From contig OX463784.1 in NCBI GenBank assembly GCA_949825025.1, forward strand, positions 22,193,868 to 22,257,867: 64,000 bases of DNA, written 5' to 3'. Below are positions 1-13,200 of this stretch, piece by piece (the stretch's first letter is position 1; every line of letters begins with the position of its first letter). The translations under genes were made by a program, and so were the position numbers. This DNA comes from Siphlonurus alternatus (lineage: Eukaryota; Arthropoda; Insecta; Ephemeroptera; Siphlonuridae). A model generated the notes under the pieces. It was not told the origin of the DNA, made no database searches, and saw nothing but the letters and a program-made list of their open reading frames with translations.

Positions 1-1360
1 GTATATAGAACACCACACTATTATAACGCATACAAACATTTCTAATTACAAGCAATGTCAGTCTGCAGCGAGCAGCATCCCCCCCCCCTCCCCCATGTCA
101 CCACGTCATCACAAATGGTCCGTGTGGATGTTTATGTTGTTTTAAAATGGTCATAATTATTTACATTAGCCAGAGTGTGGCGACGTAATTATTTTTTTTA
201 ATTAAGTTTTAAGTCTAGACTTGACACGTCATTAAATATTTAATTAGCTTCGAGTTTTGTGACAGATGACAACATTACTTGAAATTTAATTAACAAATCC
301 ACACTGAGAAAGAAACGGAGGATAAAAAGCAAAACAAGTCAACAGTTACGAAACATTTAATATGGATTTAGTCAAATATATTTTTATAGACGTGTTTTAT
401 TTTTCACATTGTAATTATCCTTTTTTCTACATTGCCTTTATTAATATATTTCCATTTTGCATTCCGTAAAAATATGATCCACAAATATTCTAAACGTATG
501 CTGGCCAAGAATTTTTTTTTATTTGATATTTAACAAATAAACCGTATTTAAACATTATTAAATATAAAAACAATTAAAAAAAAATATTATTAACGATTGA
601 AAAATAATTTTTTTACAAAAAATTAATATTTTAACAAAATGTAATAAAATTAACAAAAATGTGTTATAAAATAAAAATGAGTTATATTTGTTTAGTTATA
701 ATGTTTTATTATTATTTTTTTTTGTAACAATGAAGTTCGAGTATTTTGTATTTCTATGCAAATATACATATTTTATTACTTTTTTTTTTAAACATTTTTC
801 TTGTAAGATCACAATATTAAGAACCATGACTAGAGAAAGATACAACGTAAAATTGAAGAACATAGACAATGCATAACCCTCCCTCTACCCATATACATTA
901 CGTAATAAAAATCATGAAGGCTGTCCATGTTTGAATTTCATAATTATAACGATAGGCCTTAACGCACAAGGATTACAGTATCCAATCAACTTGTTAGCTT
1001 CATTGTAAATAGCTGCATACATTTAACAGTATTGGTTATTTTTAACATTAATTATTAGACTATATACTAAAGGTTACTCATTAAATTTTTCGTAATTCAT
1101 ATAGAAACAGAATGCACGAGATTGTACCCACGTCACGTCAGCTCGGCTCGTTATTTCGACATTTTATGACGTTTGCGTGGTGACTGCAAGTACTGCATCT
1201 AAATTATTGCACTTGGTCACGGGACTAGATTACGTTTTTTATAGACCAGATAATGTTAATGACTTTATTATAAATACAAACTATTTTAAAATGTTCAGGA
1301 TACGGAAATATACAATTTGTTCTAGCTGTGTTATATATTAGTAAAGAAATATATACGGTA
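1..1360. other. AT-rich non-coding stretch
   Basis: No gene or mobile element is supported here. It contains a C-rich run near 80-95 and long A/T tracts. A 62-codon frame at 688-876 is low-complexity Phe/Tyr-rich translation of AT-rich DNA and is not credible. A slightly GC-richer patch near 1125-1200 has no recognisable content. Confidence 0.6.
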
Positions 1361-1369
1361 TATAAATTA

Positions 1370-1516
1370 AAGCTGGTATTACATGATACAATTTTTCTAA
1401 CTATTGCATACAATTTTTCCTTACAAGAAAACTTGAACTCCATTTGTTTCTATGGAGATGAAATTTTCTTGTAAGGAAAAATTGTATTTAAAATTGTATC
1501 GTGTAATATAGGCTTT
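1370..1516. mobile_element. MITE-like inverted repeat, family E, copy 1
   Basis: The left end (AAGCTGGTATTACATGATAC) is an imperfect inverted copy of the right end. A second inner inverted pair (TCCTTACAAGAAAA / TTTTCTTGTAAGGA) follows. The unit is about 147 bp and has no coding capacity. Near-identical termini recur at 1797 and 35760, which makes it a dispersed non-autonomous DNA element. The flanks do not give a certain target duplication, so the superfamily is unassigned. Confidence 0.75.
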
Positions 1517-1796
1517 AGTCTAGAAATATTTACTAATATTTTTATAAAATTCCAGTAATGAACCGAGTACTAAAATGTGGTACTTTTTTTTTTCTTAAAT
1601 TTAAAATAAGGTCTTTGTGAATAACACTTTTATTATTTACAAAGCTCTTTGATACTTTCAGTGGGGAGTTTTGGCAATATAATTACTTGGTAACAAACAT
1701 ATAATTATATAATAAATGCAAACAAAATTAGAAATTAAAAAAATGTAAAATCTGATCTTGGTGTGTTTTATCAGTTATTTTTGTTTATTGAATCTC

Positions 1797-1919
1797 AAGC
1801 CGGTATTACACGATACAATTTTGCATGCAATTTTTCCTTACAAGAAAATTTCATCTCCATACAAACAAATTAATGGAGTTCAAGTAGTAAGAAAAAATTG
1901 TATCGTGTAATACCGGCTT
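1797..1919. mobile_element. MITE-like inverted repeat, family E, copy 2
   Basis: This is the cleanest copy of family E. Terminal inverted repeats of about 25 bp begin AAGCCGGTATTACACG on both sides, with inner motifs as in copy 1, over 123 bp. It lies only 280 bp from copy 1. The trinucleotide TCA is present just outside both ends if the terminus is read as AGCCGG, which would be a 3-bp target duplication, but the other copies do not confirm it. Confidence 0.8.
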
Positions 1920-2261
1920 CAGGCTATTATATGCACATTCTCCAGTACATGGGAGTTCATATTAAGTATTATTAAAACACACTGATCATAAATTCAAATT
2001 TACATATAATTTTATCCAGTTAAATACCTGAAATTACAAATAACGTACACTGCCACAATCGTCTTCATAATTATAACCTCATTGTCATAATGTGCACAAA
2101 AAAACTGAGCCTGAAGACCTGAAAAAGTCATAATTTTTTGCATAATATCGAAGCTGCTGAACAAGTTGCCTAACCTCAAGGTGAGTGTTGATATTAACTG
2201 AATGAGTTTACGTATTATAATTACACTTATGGACACCATGAATTTTACTCCTACTTTTTGT

Positions 2262-2315
2262 TTTTAGGAGTTACCAGGTAGTCTATGGAGGCGTGGTGAA
2301 CCAAAACTCTTTTGA
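2262..2315. repeat. Fragment of dispersed family D
   Basis: The phrase GGAGGCGTGGTGAAC is shared with the left half of the D element at 36.9 kb. Only this part is recognisable, just before a TTAA-flanked element. It is probably a truncated copy. Confidence 0.4.
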
Positions 2316-2326
2316 TATTAATAGAA

Positions 2327-2531
2327 TTAAGGCTGATCCACATGTGGCGATAAGGCGATGCGACGTGATTTTGACGCAAAAGCTGTGAAATCCTATTTGG
2401 GCGTGAATATAGCGTTAATTAACGATGCTCTTTTGTTAATTGCCAAATATGGCTGCCAATGGATGTTACAGCAAGTGCGCATTATTCGCTTTGCGTCGCA
2501 TGACCAAAATCGCCATGTAAATCCGCCTTTA
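2327..2531. mobile_element. TTAA/TTTA-flanked MITE-like element
   Basis: The left end reads TTAA-GGCTGATCCACATG. The right end, reverse-complemented, reads GGCGGATTTACATGGCGAT and is followed by TTTA, one base from TTAA. Inner arms also match (GCGATGCGACG versus CATGCGACGCAAAG). The 205-bp unit has no coding capacity. A 74-codon frame across it is an artefact. A GG start beside TTAA recurs in four other elements of this window (9.7, 18.0, 19.9 and 56.6 kb). Confidence 0.65.
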
Positions 2532-2599
2532 CCTCTCCCAAAATTTCAAATTTATTGTGTCTATTACAGCTTTAGCAAATAAGGTAGTAGTAAAGTTTG

Positions 2600-5500
2600 T
2601 GCTGTTAGGAGGTGTACATGAACTTGATGTAATATATCAGTATTGATTATTGAAGATAACATGAAATGACCGACACACAAAAGTAAAACACAAACTCTCT
2701 TATAGTTAGAGGTGAGATAAAAAAAAGCTCCGATGTAAACTGATCACACAAGTCAGATGTAAAACTTTGAACGAGCGATCGTGGACTGCATGTGAGATGC
2801 ACCTCCCAATAACACCATCGCAGTTTATGTTCCCCCAGACGCCAACAACGTGCATGCATCTTACATAAGCCAGCAAGTGAACACCACTGTACCTGAAATG
2901 TACGTGGTAATAGATTTCGGATATTTACAATGTTGATTTTCATGTACTGAAGCTGTAATTTCTTTTTAAAAATATAGTAATTGCCTTTACACAAATATAT
3001 TTACATTTTTCTGTAGCGTATAAGTTAATATATTGGTTTTTCTGTCAATTCATACGAACTTTTTAAGTGCAAATATTTTAGTTTAAGATTCTGTCATTTA
3101 CAAGATAAAACATTAAAATATTTTTTATATTAAAATATAAATAAATCATTTTAATTTTAATATACCACAAGTTTTTTAAATTAAAAAAATTAATTGTTTA
3201 ATAATTTTAAATACATTTTGTTAAATTTGTATTCTTTAAAGCGATGCATTTTTATTATTTAAACGTTTCACATGAATTAAATAAAAATTATTATTATATA
3301 AATAAATATGATTCATATTTAAGAATGTGTTAATTCATTAATTGAATAATATAGGGTGCCAATCTCATTCCTTTGATAGCAAGTGAAAATTAAAAATTGT
3401 AAAGAAATGTAAAGCTAGTAGGCACATTATGCCTGTACGGCAATTTAACACTAAATAATTTTGGATTTTGCAAGGTTAAATACTTCGTTGTGGTGATAAA
3501 TATGGAGAAAATAGAAACATAATATATATTAGTTAATCCCAATATTAATGTCTATTAATTTTTAGAAATGCATGACTTTACAACAAAGTCCATATCCATT
3601 GATAATTAAATTCAAAATGAATTATTATCTCACCAATACATTATAATATTTATAATATTATTAATATAAATCATTGTTTAATCATAATGTCAACTACTGC
3701 GTCCAAAAAATTTCTTTTATTGAGTTCTTGAAAAGTAAAGTAACACAAAATCTTATAAAAAAAAAGGGGAGAAAAAGAAAGATGATCTTGAAGTGTGTTC
3801 GTACTTTTTTCTTATTTTTACTGCTTGTATTTTTTTTTTTATATACGCGTATAATGCTCCCCCTTTTTATATGATGTTCAACACTTCACATCTTCTCTAC
3901 CCCCAAGACGCAGCAGCTCTCGGCAATGGGATTATCCCCCCCACCCCAACCCGTATTGTTGTTCTCTCTACTGGAGATACCCCCCCCCCCCAGACGTGAC
4001 AACAAAGCCTGACCAGCTGGACCGGAGAATCTCATTCAAACTTCGCTCTTCGCTCTGTCGTCTGATTACATTGGAGCGGAATAATCGATTCAATTGGACG
4101 CTTTTAACTTTCAATGTGATTGTGAGGGATATATATTTAATCTTAACAGTAAAAGTTTGTATGAATATAAAATGCATGTCTGGGGGCATACATGACCAAA
4201 ATGTGTCAATTGACCCAAAATATCAACCAATCAAAATGCATGTATCTCTGTATGAAACTGTGACTGTTGTTACAATGTATTTTAATTTGCAAATTTGACA
4301 AAACTTTAAAAATTTGATAACATGATTATTTTAATTTTTTTTTTGTATATATTGTGGCAATTATTTATTTTTTCTTTATAAGTTTATTTTTTTTTATACT
4401 GTATGACGTAACTTTCAATTATTTTAAAAATTAAAACAAAACAAAAAATTTGTATTACTTTCTTTTTATAAAGAAAGTTGTAAAAAAAAACAACACGTAA
4501 ACATGTTTGGCTTTGATAATACAATTTTTTTTTTAATAATAAACACTTATACTGTAATTTTAATTTTTAAAAAAAAAAAATATCATTACAGTGGGTAATG
4601 TTGAGATGAGTGTCCAGCTGATCTGAGTAAGTCACTCACAAGGCTCATTTTGCCATACTTTATCATTGTATAGTGGACCATGTTGACACGAGGGTACAGG
4701 TCACCGGCACGCACGCAGATAAGAGACATGAGAAATAACGTTTGATTTACGATCTTCACCTGCAGCAACAATATATCAACAGGAGAGACCTTTCTTATAA
4801 CATTTTTATTTTTATCAGTTTGATAAATTTTTATTATAATAAATGGATCTAATATTCTTTTCCTAAAGTTTCGTGGGGATTTATTGAAGAAGAATCATTT
4901 TGAAAATCTACATCTTTTGTTACAAATGATTCTCAAAAACTACTGACATGCTTATAGATAATAGAAGTAGTCATAGAACACAAACTATGACTATCTTCAG
5001 TTAAATTAATTTGATAATTCTCCAGAAGTAGCCAAAAGTGTAAAGTTTATGGCAATTCTGTTTGTAGTTTTGGAACTTTGCAGGCTAATTTGCAGTAGAA
5101 ATAGAACTAGAAGAAGTAGAAGATAACTGCAGACTTATCATTTGTATTTTTAATCAAGGGACAGCTAAAACTAGAATTTGCATACCTGAATGGGATACAA
5201 TATATTGAAAGTTATATCCGAAAACATAATTAACATAATATATGCGCCATTTTCAGAGTATTTTAAAATTTCCATATTGTAATATATAAGCGCCTTAAAA
5301 ATGGATGATTAATTAATTAACTTGAAATTTTATTGCTGCTTAAGGGTATAAAGTGTCTGGGACCAAATAATTTTATATGATCATCGATGAAAATTTTGGC
5401 AATTTTATTATGTAAAAAAATATTCATTTTTATATAATTTATAAGTTAATTGAAGCAATGACACACCCTATTTGATAATATTATTTTTAATATTATATAT

Positions 5501-6020
5501 AAACCTTCTTTAATTAAATTTCAATACCGTAACATAAAATAGGGAAAATGGTTGTTTGATGAAACCAACATTAAAATAAAATAAATGAATTCTCTTCAAT
5601 TAAATTAATACAGAATTATTAGATATTATATGATGTAGTATTTGTATATTTAATAATTTTACTTCAATGTAAACAATAATTTTTTATTAATTAATTTAAA
5701 ATGAAACTGTAACCTTAAAATAATAAATTTATAAAATGATAAACTGTAATTACCTAATTGTACTCACATGTAGTTTACAATAATTCAGCACGTTCTAACA
5801 TGTTACAGAAGATAAGGCAAGTAATTTACAGACAACCCCCGCAGTGTAATTACCTCGACATGGGCACGCCGAGAAGAGCGCGTGCTTTTATCACAGTCAC
5901 ATTTTACATCGGAAATATCTTAATAAATGACACCCTCGTGTATGTTTAAATATATTAGAATGTTGCATGCAGGATGATTTGGTTTATAATATAGCAGTGT
6001 GTACATTTCGGGGTAGTAGG
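2600..6020. other. AT-rich stretch without supported genes
   Basis: Low-complexity AT DNA with C-tracts near 3938-3950 and 3980-3993. The minus-strand frame at 2647-2994 (115 codons) and the frames near 3996-4298 have no recognisable domain, and I do not call them genes. A short piece at 4995-5050 resembles the left arm of the inverted-repeat element at 32.8 kb (shared CAGTTAAATTAATTTGAT and GAAGTAGCC). Confidence 0.5.
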
Positions 6021-6054
6021 AAATTTATCAAATTGGGCGTTGAAATTGAGGTTT

Positions 6055-6105
6055 GGTTCCAGCAAATCAGAGACCGGTAACGTTCACGATATCTGGAAGT
6101 GTACA
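6055..6105. repeat. Fragment of dispersed family D
   Basis: The sequence AGCAAATCAGAG followed by TAACGTTCACG aligns with the right half of the D elements at 27.75 and 37.3 kb (GCAGCAAATCA, then ACGTT and a GTGTA end). It is short and diverged. Confidence 0.35.
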
Positions 6106-6542
6106 CTTCAAGATAGCATAAAAGTTACCGTGCTCTGTTTGCAACCAATCACTGCGTTCACACGACAGTATTTAATACGTATCCGTAATAATAGCATTAT
6201 TATCCATCGTCAACGGATCTGTATTAAACAACATCATGTGTACATAGTGAATGTTAGTATTAGAGATTTGTTGACATGAAATATTATATGCATAATTTCA
6301 TGCTACTTTTACTTTCTCTATAATTGCAAATCTATTTAATTATACTCTATTAATAACACCCATGACATAGGTTAAGTCAAAATTCACTGCAGTATACCGT
6401 TCATCAATTCGCATGTTGCTTTTGTAGAGGACATATTGGAATTTATTTAGTACTTTAATTATGTTTTACAACTGGAATGTGATAATTACGATTGTGGTGG
6501 CTATAGCATTCTGTTACGTTATCAGATAGGTCTTGTTTTCAT

Positions 6543-6640
6543 GTACAACTCGTGACAGCATAAACGTTACTCTTACCTAATTTATTAACGTTGCAGCTCC
6601 AGATACAAAGATTTATAGATTTGAAATTTTTGGGAGAGGT
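6543..6640. repeat. Fragment of dispersed family D, opposite orientation
   Basis: AACTCGTGACAGCATAAACGTTAC resembles the D terminus, and GTTGCAGCTCCAGATACAAAG resembles the inner part in the opposite orientation. It is a degraded copy with no coding content. Confidence 0.35.
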
Positions 6641-7344
6641 AAGAAGAACGTCAAACCACTCATCTCAAAAAATCGTTCTACACTTCCATTTTCTGTGGAA
6701 AAAACAAACAAAGCAAGGAAAGCGTTCATAATGTCCCGTGGTGTATTGACTCAAAATTCTAACAATTTCATTGGTAAATGGAGACATTACATGCTAGCAT
6801 TTCATGTACAAAAAAAAAAGAAGAAGGGTTGTATTTCCCCAAACACATTCAGTCTAAATTAAACCATTCAATCAATACTACTTAAATTAATTAAAAAATG
6901 TATCACTTTAATTAAAAAAAAAAACGAATTGATTATATTAATGTACTCTTTGAAGAGTAAATTTCCATTAGTTGATCATGGTGGTATTTTATAATGATAT
7001 TATGTAAATCAATTGAAAGCTGTATATTTATGTTAAAAAATTTTGAATGACTTTTCTATAATGGAATGATAATAAAAAAAAAAAATGCCTGCCAATACAA
7101 AAAACTATTGAAAAGGAAAATTTGCATTCAATAATTACATATAGGTTTTGTGATGGAGGAGATATAATGGTATTGACGGAGATCGACTTTTAAGGCTGGC
7201 AATAATCATCGTCAGTCAGACCAAATATAGACTGGACCGGGAGGCTGCAGTCAGCTGATGGAAAGTAAATAAATCTGTGCACTGATCGGGCGGCTGTTGA
7301 ATATATTTAATACGATATGTCTGGTAGAGATATTCTACAGTCAA

Positions 7345-7490
7345 ATGTGAAATTCAAGCCTCACCAAATAAATTTTTCCAAACCTGGATTTGGAAAGTTA
7401 ACTATACTAAACTTGTCTTTCCAAATCCAAGTTCAAAAATCATCTGAAAAAATTATTGTTGATGTAGCTGAGGCTTAAAAATTCAATTCC
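7345..7490. repeat. Small inverted repeat, possibly MITE-like
   Basis: The outer pair AAGCCTCA / TGAGGCTT encloses a strong inner pair (CCTGGATTTGGAAAG / CTTTCCAAATCCAAG). No second copy was found in the window, so a mobile origin is a guess. Confidence 0.4.
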
Positions 7491-7928
7491 AGTTGGGCTT
7501 GGATATAAGCTAGTTCGATCCTAATTGCCTCATATATGGAGAATTCTGTAAGAGGAATAAGTTAAATTACCTACAGTCTATATTATTGTTATTTCATAAA
7601 ATAATCAATACTCCTTACATTTTTACAATGTATAATTTTATAAAGCTACCTACAAGTAACTTCCTCGTCATACGAGGAAACGATTGTTAATTGCGTGAAC
7701 GTGGTAATTAATTGATTAAGAGCTCTTCTTTAGTTTTATAATAATGAAAATTGAACAATTTCATTATTATTTATTATTAAAAAAGAAATTGCAAATTATT
7801 TTACAATTAATTTTTTTTTTTTTTTATAAATATATGTTTTTAATTTTAATAAATATGAAATTTAATTTATTATTACCTTAAATCGATTAACTAGTAGGTT
7901 GCTCTATCTTATCAAGGTCCAGCAAGCA

Positions 7929-8396
7929 TATCCAGACCCACCAGTATATCCAGACCCACCAGCATATCCAGACCCACCAGCATATCCAGACCCACCAGCA
8001 TATCCATACCCACCAGCATATCCAGACCCACCAGCATATCCAGACCCACCAGTATATCCAGACCCACCAGCATATCCAGACCCACCAGTATATCCAGACC
8101 CACCAGCATATCCAGACCCACCAGCATATCCAGACCCACCAGCATATCCAGACCCACCAGCATATCCAGACCCACCAGCATATCCAGACCCACCAGCATA
8201 TCCAGACCCACCAGTATATCCAGACCCACCAGCATATCCAGACCCACCAGCATATCCAGACCCACCAGTATATCCAGACCCACCAGCATATCCAGACCCA
8301 CCAGCATATCCAGACCCACCAGTATATCCAGACCCACCAGCATATCCAGACCCACCAGCATATCCAGACCCACCAGTATATCCAGACCCACCAGCA
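7929..8396. repeat. 18-bp minisatellite, 26 copies
   Basis: There are 26 tandem copies of an 18-bp unit (CCAGACCCACCAGCATAT) with almost no divergence. The only recurrent variant is GCA versus GTA at one codon, plus one GAC-to-TAC change in unit 5. Because 18 is a multiple of 3 and the unit lacks stops in several frames, long frames exist on both strands: (YPDPPA)n on plus, and (GGSGYA)n and hydrophobic versions on minus. The longest plus and minus frames open at TTG, not ATG. I read it as non-coding, though a repeat-containing internal exon cannot be excluded from sequence alone. Confidence 0.9.
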
Positions 8397-9199
8397 TCCC
8401 AACAGTCCAGCAGACGTATTTCTTGACTTGAGATGACATATGATGTCTTATTGTTTTCAGTCGAGGTATTGATTTGAATTATTACGACCTCATTTATAAA
8501 CATCCTCATTATTAAAATATGATTGATATGCTGCACTAGATATAGTAACAATTATCGTATGTCGAACACCCTCTCTATGCTAACTTTGAATATAGCATAT
8601 ATTTAATTACGAATTTAATTTAGAAATATAAAAATATTTATTTTTTAACATTTATTTTTTTAAATTATATTTACAGTTAAATTAATTTAAAAAAATAATT
8701 TTTGTTAAAATAAATCATAATAATAAATTATTTTTACATACATATTATAAAAAAATAAACAATTTTAATTGTCTTATAAATGTTTCACAAAAATTGAAAT
8801 TGTAAATTAAAATAAAAAAACACTAAAACATTTATTATTTGAACAATTTTTCCATTATTGCACAGACAAGGAAGTTCTGTATTTATAAAGTCAGAATTTA
8901 ATAACAAAACCCACGCAGGGATACGTCAGTTATATTTTACACTGAATATGTAAAAATCAATTCTATGTACTTTATACGATAATATTGCATGATGCTAGGT
9001 GATAAACATTAATTTACTAATTGGTCATCTGGTCTTACTCCTCGGGCTGTTTCAACAATTGATGTTTTAACAAACAAAACACGTCTTGTATGAATTTACC
9101 TACATGAAACTTATTTCAAAAATTAAATGAAGTACATTTAGACCAACACTTGGCTTTGCTAATAAACCATACAATGAAAGATCACAAAGCGACATATTA

Positions 9200-9345
9200 T
9201 AGTCCGTATAGGCGTGTGGTACTTTATTTGAATTTATTTTGTGATGACTAGACTGGGTGCTCTTCTTACATCCCCCAAAATCACAATCCTCTCTATCGCA
9301 GCTCCATCAATTCAGACAAACGTTCGTGGTGTCCCGAAGTGTATC
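9200..9345. repeat. Dispersed family D, partial copy
   Basis: GGCGTGTGGTACTTTATTTG followed by TGGGTGCTCTTCTTA and TCAGACAAACGTTCGTGG aligns with the interior and right end of the D element at 36.8-37.3 kb. Overlapping frames of 62-93 codons here are in repeat DNA and are not genes. Confidence 0.5.
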
Positions 9346-9717
9346 TTGTGTTCTCCACTGTGTACCAAGGTGCTTACTTGTCAGGTGGGATGTGGCGATG
9401 TTTACACGCACGCTGCCGGCCTTACGTGACACCTGGAGTAGAGTGGGAGTCACCGGAATCAACTGTGACGTCACATAGCAGGGATGCGTTTTTCAGCTTT
9501 GAAAATCTGGTACAAGTTTATGCGTCCATTTTGTATTTTCATCTCGACTTGAAGGTAGGCAACTTAGCATCACTAACTACTACTTTGAAGGGTTTTATTA
9601 TCTATATTTTTCACTTTTAATAACATGGATCATGGGTAGAATACTATCAAACCACTTTCAGTACAATATTCTAAAAATAAAAAAAATAATAATAAAAAAA
9701 TCACAGTATACCCTATA

Positions 9718-9980
9718 TTAAGGTAGAGATAACACGGATCAGCTGGCCTAATGCTAAAAAAATCCCATTCATAAACTCTATGAAAAAATTTAAAATGTTC
9801 TCCTCTACATCCCCTATCAGTAGGTAAAATATTAGGTGTACAAAAACGAGCTAGTTTTCGATACTAATTTAACATGGAAGTTCCCTTTCTCGGGAGAACA
9901 TTTTAAATTTTTATTCAGAATTTTTATGAATGAGATTTTTTTAGCATTGGGCCAGCTGATCCGTATTATCTCTACCTTAA
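9718..9980. mobile_element. TTAA-flanked MITE-like element
   Basis: TTAA lies at both ends. Termini are GGTAGAGATAACACGGATCA on the left and, reverse-complemented, GGTAGAGATAATACGGATCA on the right, with GGCC and AATGCTAAAAAAAT continuing the pairing. An internal segment (TTTAAAATGTTCTCC, then TCTACA and CCCCTAT) is shared with the TTAA-flanked palindrome at 56.6 kb. The length is 263 bp and there is no coding capacity. Confidence 0.8.
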
Positions 9981-11046
9981 TTAAAGATGAAGCAAAACAA
10001 TTAAATATCAATAAAAAATAAAGAAAGAAATGAAATCAATAGTTCCAAATAATTCCGGTAGATGTCTCTGCAGCTCAATGATTGAGGACAACATTGAGTT
10101 AGGTTGTTAAATTATTCGCCTAATTTCAGAGTGAGATGTACTGACATGTGTGTGTGGATTTAATTGAAAATTAAGAATTGAAAGAATAGCTTCGCAAATA
10201 ATATATCAACGATCTTATGCGAGGAGTTAAACCATTTACAATTTTCAAAAACTCAAAGAAGTATAGAAGTTAAATGGTGTAATAAAACAAGTCAATTTAT
10301 CAAGTGAGATCATTAATATAATTGACAAATTTCTCGGTACATTTCCCCTCTATGATGTCACCCCTCCCTCTGTATGATACACAGAAAGGGTCTTCAATGC
10401 CCGCACGGTTGGAGGGTTGCAGTAATGCAGGGGTCAAACGTGCTGTGGTCTTTTCTATCTGCACCCTCAAATATCGCAGCTCCACTCCAAGGAATTACAA
10501 AAGTAACACAATCGTACAAGTCTCAACTTGTAGTTCAAAGCAGGTGACGTCAATAATAAAGTAATGTAATCATCACTATCATGTAATATTTATATCAGAA
10601 TAACATGGGAGTTCGGTCCATTCTTGTTGTTTATCTACATAACTGACCTATCTCAATAACCACTAGCCATGGAGACTTTTTTACAACGACTTTCTGCCCA
10701 CCCTCGACATCTTATATACTTTTTCTCTCTTATGTGGTCTTAGGGGCGTGTTTTTTACAGTTAGTACTCGACACGACAAAAATATAAAACTCTCCCCTTG
10801 TCAATCATTCTCAGACTTAGTGACGTGAAAGCTTATGTCGACGATACACTAACTACCAATATGTTGGGATTGTATTAAAAAAGTCAACTTTCTCCCCCTT
10901 TATACTTATTGGAATTTTAATGCATTTTTAATGTTTATTTAAGTTCTATCTGTTACATTCCAACCATGGGTACTGAAAAAAAAAAAAAAAAAAAAGACGG
11001 AATAAAGTTATTTAAATTTAGTCTTTAAAGTAGCCTCTACCATGAT

Positions 11047-11131
11047 TAATAATAATATAAAAAATGTTTATTGAGCAAAAGAACATAATACAGTGATACA
11101 ATTTTTATTCAAAATGCTCAAAGGGTGACTC
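11047..11131 (-). mobile_element. LINE-like 3' tail, truncated
   Basis: On the minus strand this reads GAGTCACCCTTTGAGCAT, then TTTTGCTCAATAAACAT and ends in an ATT-rich tail. The AATAAA signal followed by a short tandem tail is typical of truncated non-LTR retrotransposon 3' ends. A second copy lies at 22315-22400 in the same orientation. No coding part remains, so the clade cannot be named. Confidence 0.5.
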
Positions 11132-11659
11132 AAAAAGGGGATTCCATTAACTAACAGTCGAGTAACCCAAAAATAAGGTTAAATTTATCAGATATTTTAC
11201 ACACAATAAAATAAACTACTTTTTCAAACAATATATAATATGTAAATTGTTTATAAAAATAATGTAAGGTGATATTGTCAATCAGGTCTATAAACGGTCA
11301 CTTGACAAATTATATTTTGTATTTATGTTTAGATCAAGACTAAATTAGGGGTATGGTCCATGGCAGAAGCTGGTAATTTGATACTTTCACAGTCCTTTCA
11401 AAAAATTTGCAAGAGTTTTCATAAAAAATATTGGTCTTGAATAAAAATAAGTAATGTAAGCCAAAAAGCTCGGAAACAAGGAGGTGAAAGAGAGGCGAGT
11501 TATTAATTTTCGTTACATAATATTATTGAAATAAATAATTTATTTAAATGGAATTTACTGTCATTTTAGATCGAATTGGTGACTTGATAATTATGGTATC
11601 ATTTCTTTGTCAGCCACTTGCAATAGTTGCAACGGCAGAGATATAATATAATGGTAAGC

Positions 11660-11803
11660 GGACCAAATACCCCCGGACGAAATACCCCCGGACCAAATAT
11701 CCCCGCCCGGACCGGACGAAATACCCCCGGACGAAATACTCCCGGACGAAATATCCCCGGACGAAATACTCCCGGACGAAATACCCCCGGACGAAATACC
11801 CCC
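11660..11803. repeat. Terminal 15-bp tandem array of the foldback element (left)
   Basis: About nine copies of GGACGAAATACCCCC with GGACC/GGACG and ATCCCC/ACTCCC variants. It is the mirror of the array at 14845-15003. A 60-codon frame rich in PGRNT is only a translation of the array. Confidence 0.9.
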
Positions 11804-12181
11804 TTGTAAGTGGAGAGGGGCGGGTGACCGACGCGGGAGGGGAAGTTGACTTTATTTATAAAGTCGGTTTTTCTGTCTTTTGTCTGACGTCACGCGCGTC
11901 GTATTAAAGAAGGAAGTTAGTAACGCCATTTTTCATAACAAATATAATATATATTATGTAATATTCAAAGTATATTTATAGTTAATGCCGTATCAAGATC
12001 TCAAATTGCGTCTTTAATTTTATTATACCAACACATACTCAAAATTGTGCCGCAAACAAACGATTTTTGTATATGCTATGCTTAATTTGATTGTGCGGCA
12101 ATTATAAATTGTCTCAGCATTTTGCAGCAAGATTTTGAAGGTTTTTAAACGATTTTAGATTTTTAAACCTAGGTGTGCCCC

Positions 12182-13200
12182 TAGCGATTTGAGCAAAGCC
12201 CGAAATTAACAAATATTTCGGGCTTTGCTCATTTAAATTTGAACATTTCTAGAAGAGCTCAAATCGAAAAAAGCAATCCACGACGAGAAGTTTTATATCG
12301 GGCTTTGCTCATTTAAATTTGATCATTTCTAGAAGTGCTAAAATTTATAAAGTCTGTTTTTCTGTCGTTTGTCTGATGTCACGCGCGTCGTATTAAAGAA
12401 GGAAGTTAGTAACGTTAGGCCAACACATCATGCATTAATTTATCATATTATTCATATCGAATTAAAATTAATGTGTAATATATTTTGATACGATACATTT
12501 TATGCATGTTAATTATTAGTGTTTATTGCATTTTTTTTAGATTTTTTTTTAAACTAAAAATTTTCAAAATCGTCCCTATATAATTTTTTAACTTAAAAAA
12601 AAATTATATAAGTAAATTTTTTTTGTGTAATTTTTTAATTCTGATTCGATTGGGATAGGTCTAAAAATGCAATATTTTTTATTGTTTCTGGTCCTCTGGT
12701 GCTATAGGTGCCATGAACACTTAACGTAGCGCATGTGTACCCCTCCTGAAGAAACTTAATTTATTATACTTAAAGTTGTTCTATTTATTTCCTTATTTAT
12801 TCCTTCCTTTTCTATATTTATATAATTTGGCACCAAAGCCCGAATTCAATGCGCACATCTAGGTGTGCCCCTAGCGATTTGAGCAAAGCCCGAAATTAAC
12901 AAATATTTTGGGCTTTTTGCTCATATAAATTTGAACATTTCTAGAATTGCTCAAATCGAAAAAAGCAAACCCCGACGAGAAGTTTTATTTCGGGCTTAAA
13001 TTTATTCAATTAAATTTGACCATTTCTAGAAGTGCTCAAATCGGAAAAAGCAAACCCCGACGTGAAGTTTCATTTCGGGGTTTGCTCATTTAAATTTGAT
13101 CATTTATAGAAGTGCTCAACTCGAAAAATACAAACCCTGACGAGAAGTTTTATTTCGGGCTTAATTTGCTCACTGTTTTGATCATTTCTAGAAGTGCTCA
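12182..13200. repeat. About 80-bp tandem units in the left foldback arm
   Basis: CATTTCTAGAAGTGCTCAAA recurs at 12244, 12324, 12936, 13021, 13101 (as CATTTATAGA) and 13183, with local spacing of 80-85 bp. Each unit also contains a GACGAGAAGTTTTAT and GGGCTTTGCTCATTTAAA segment. The run is interrupted between 12346 and 12850. Confidence 0.8.

Noticed and set aside
7904..8551. Minus-strand frame of about 215 codons, rich in GGSGYA/GGSGYT, resembling a glycine-rich structural protein
   Set aside because: It is an 18-bp minisatellite that is open in several frames on both strands. The frame begins at TTG, and no flanking gene structure is visible.
11627..11809. 60-codon PGRNT-repeat frame
   Set aside because: It is a direct translation of the 15-bp terminal array of the foldback element.
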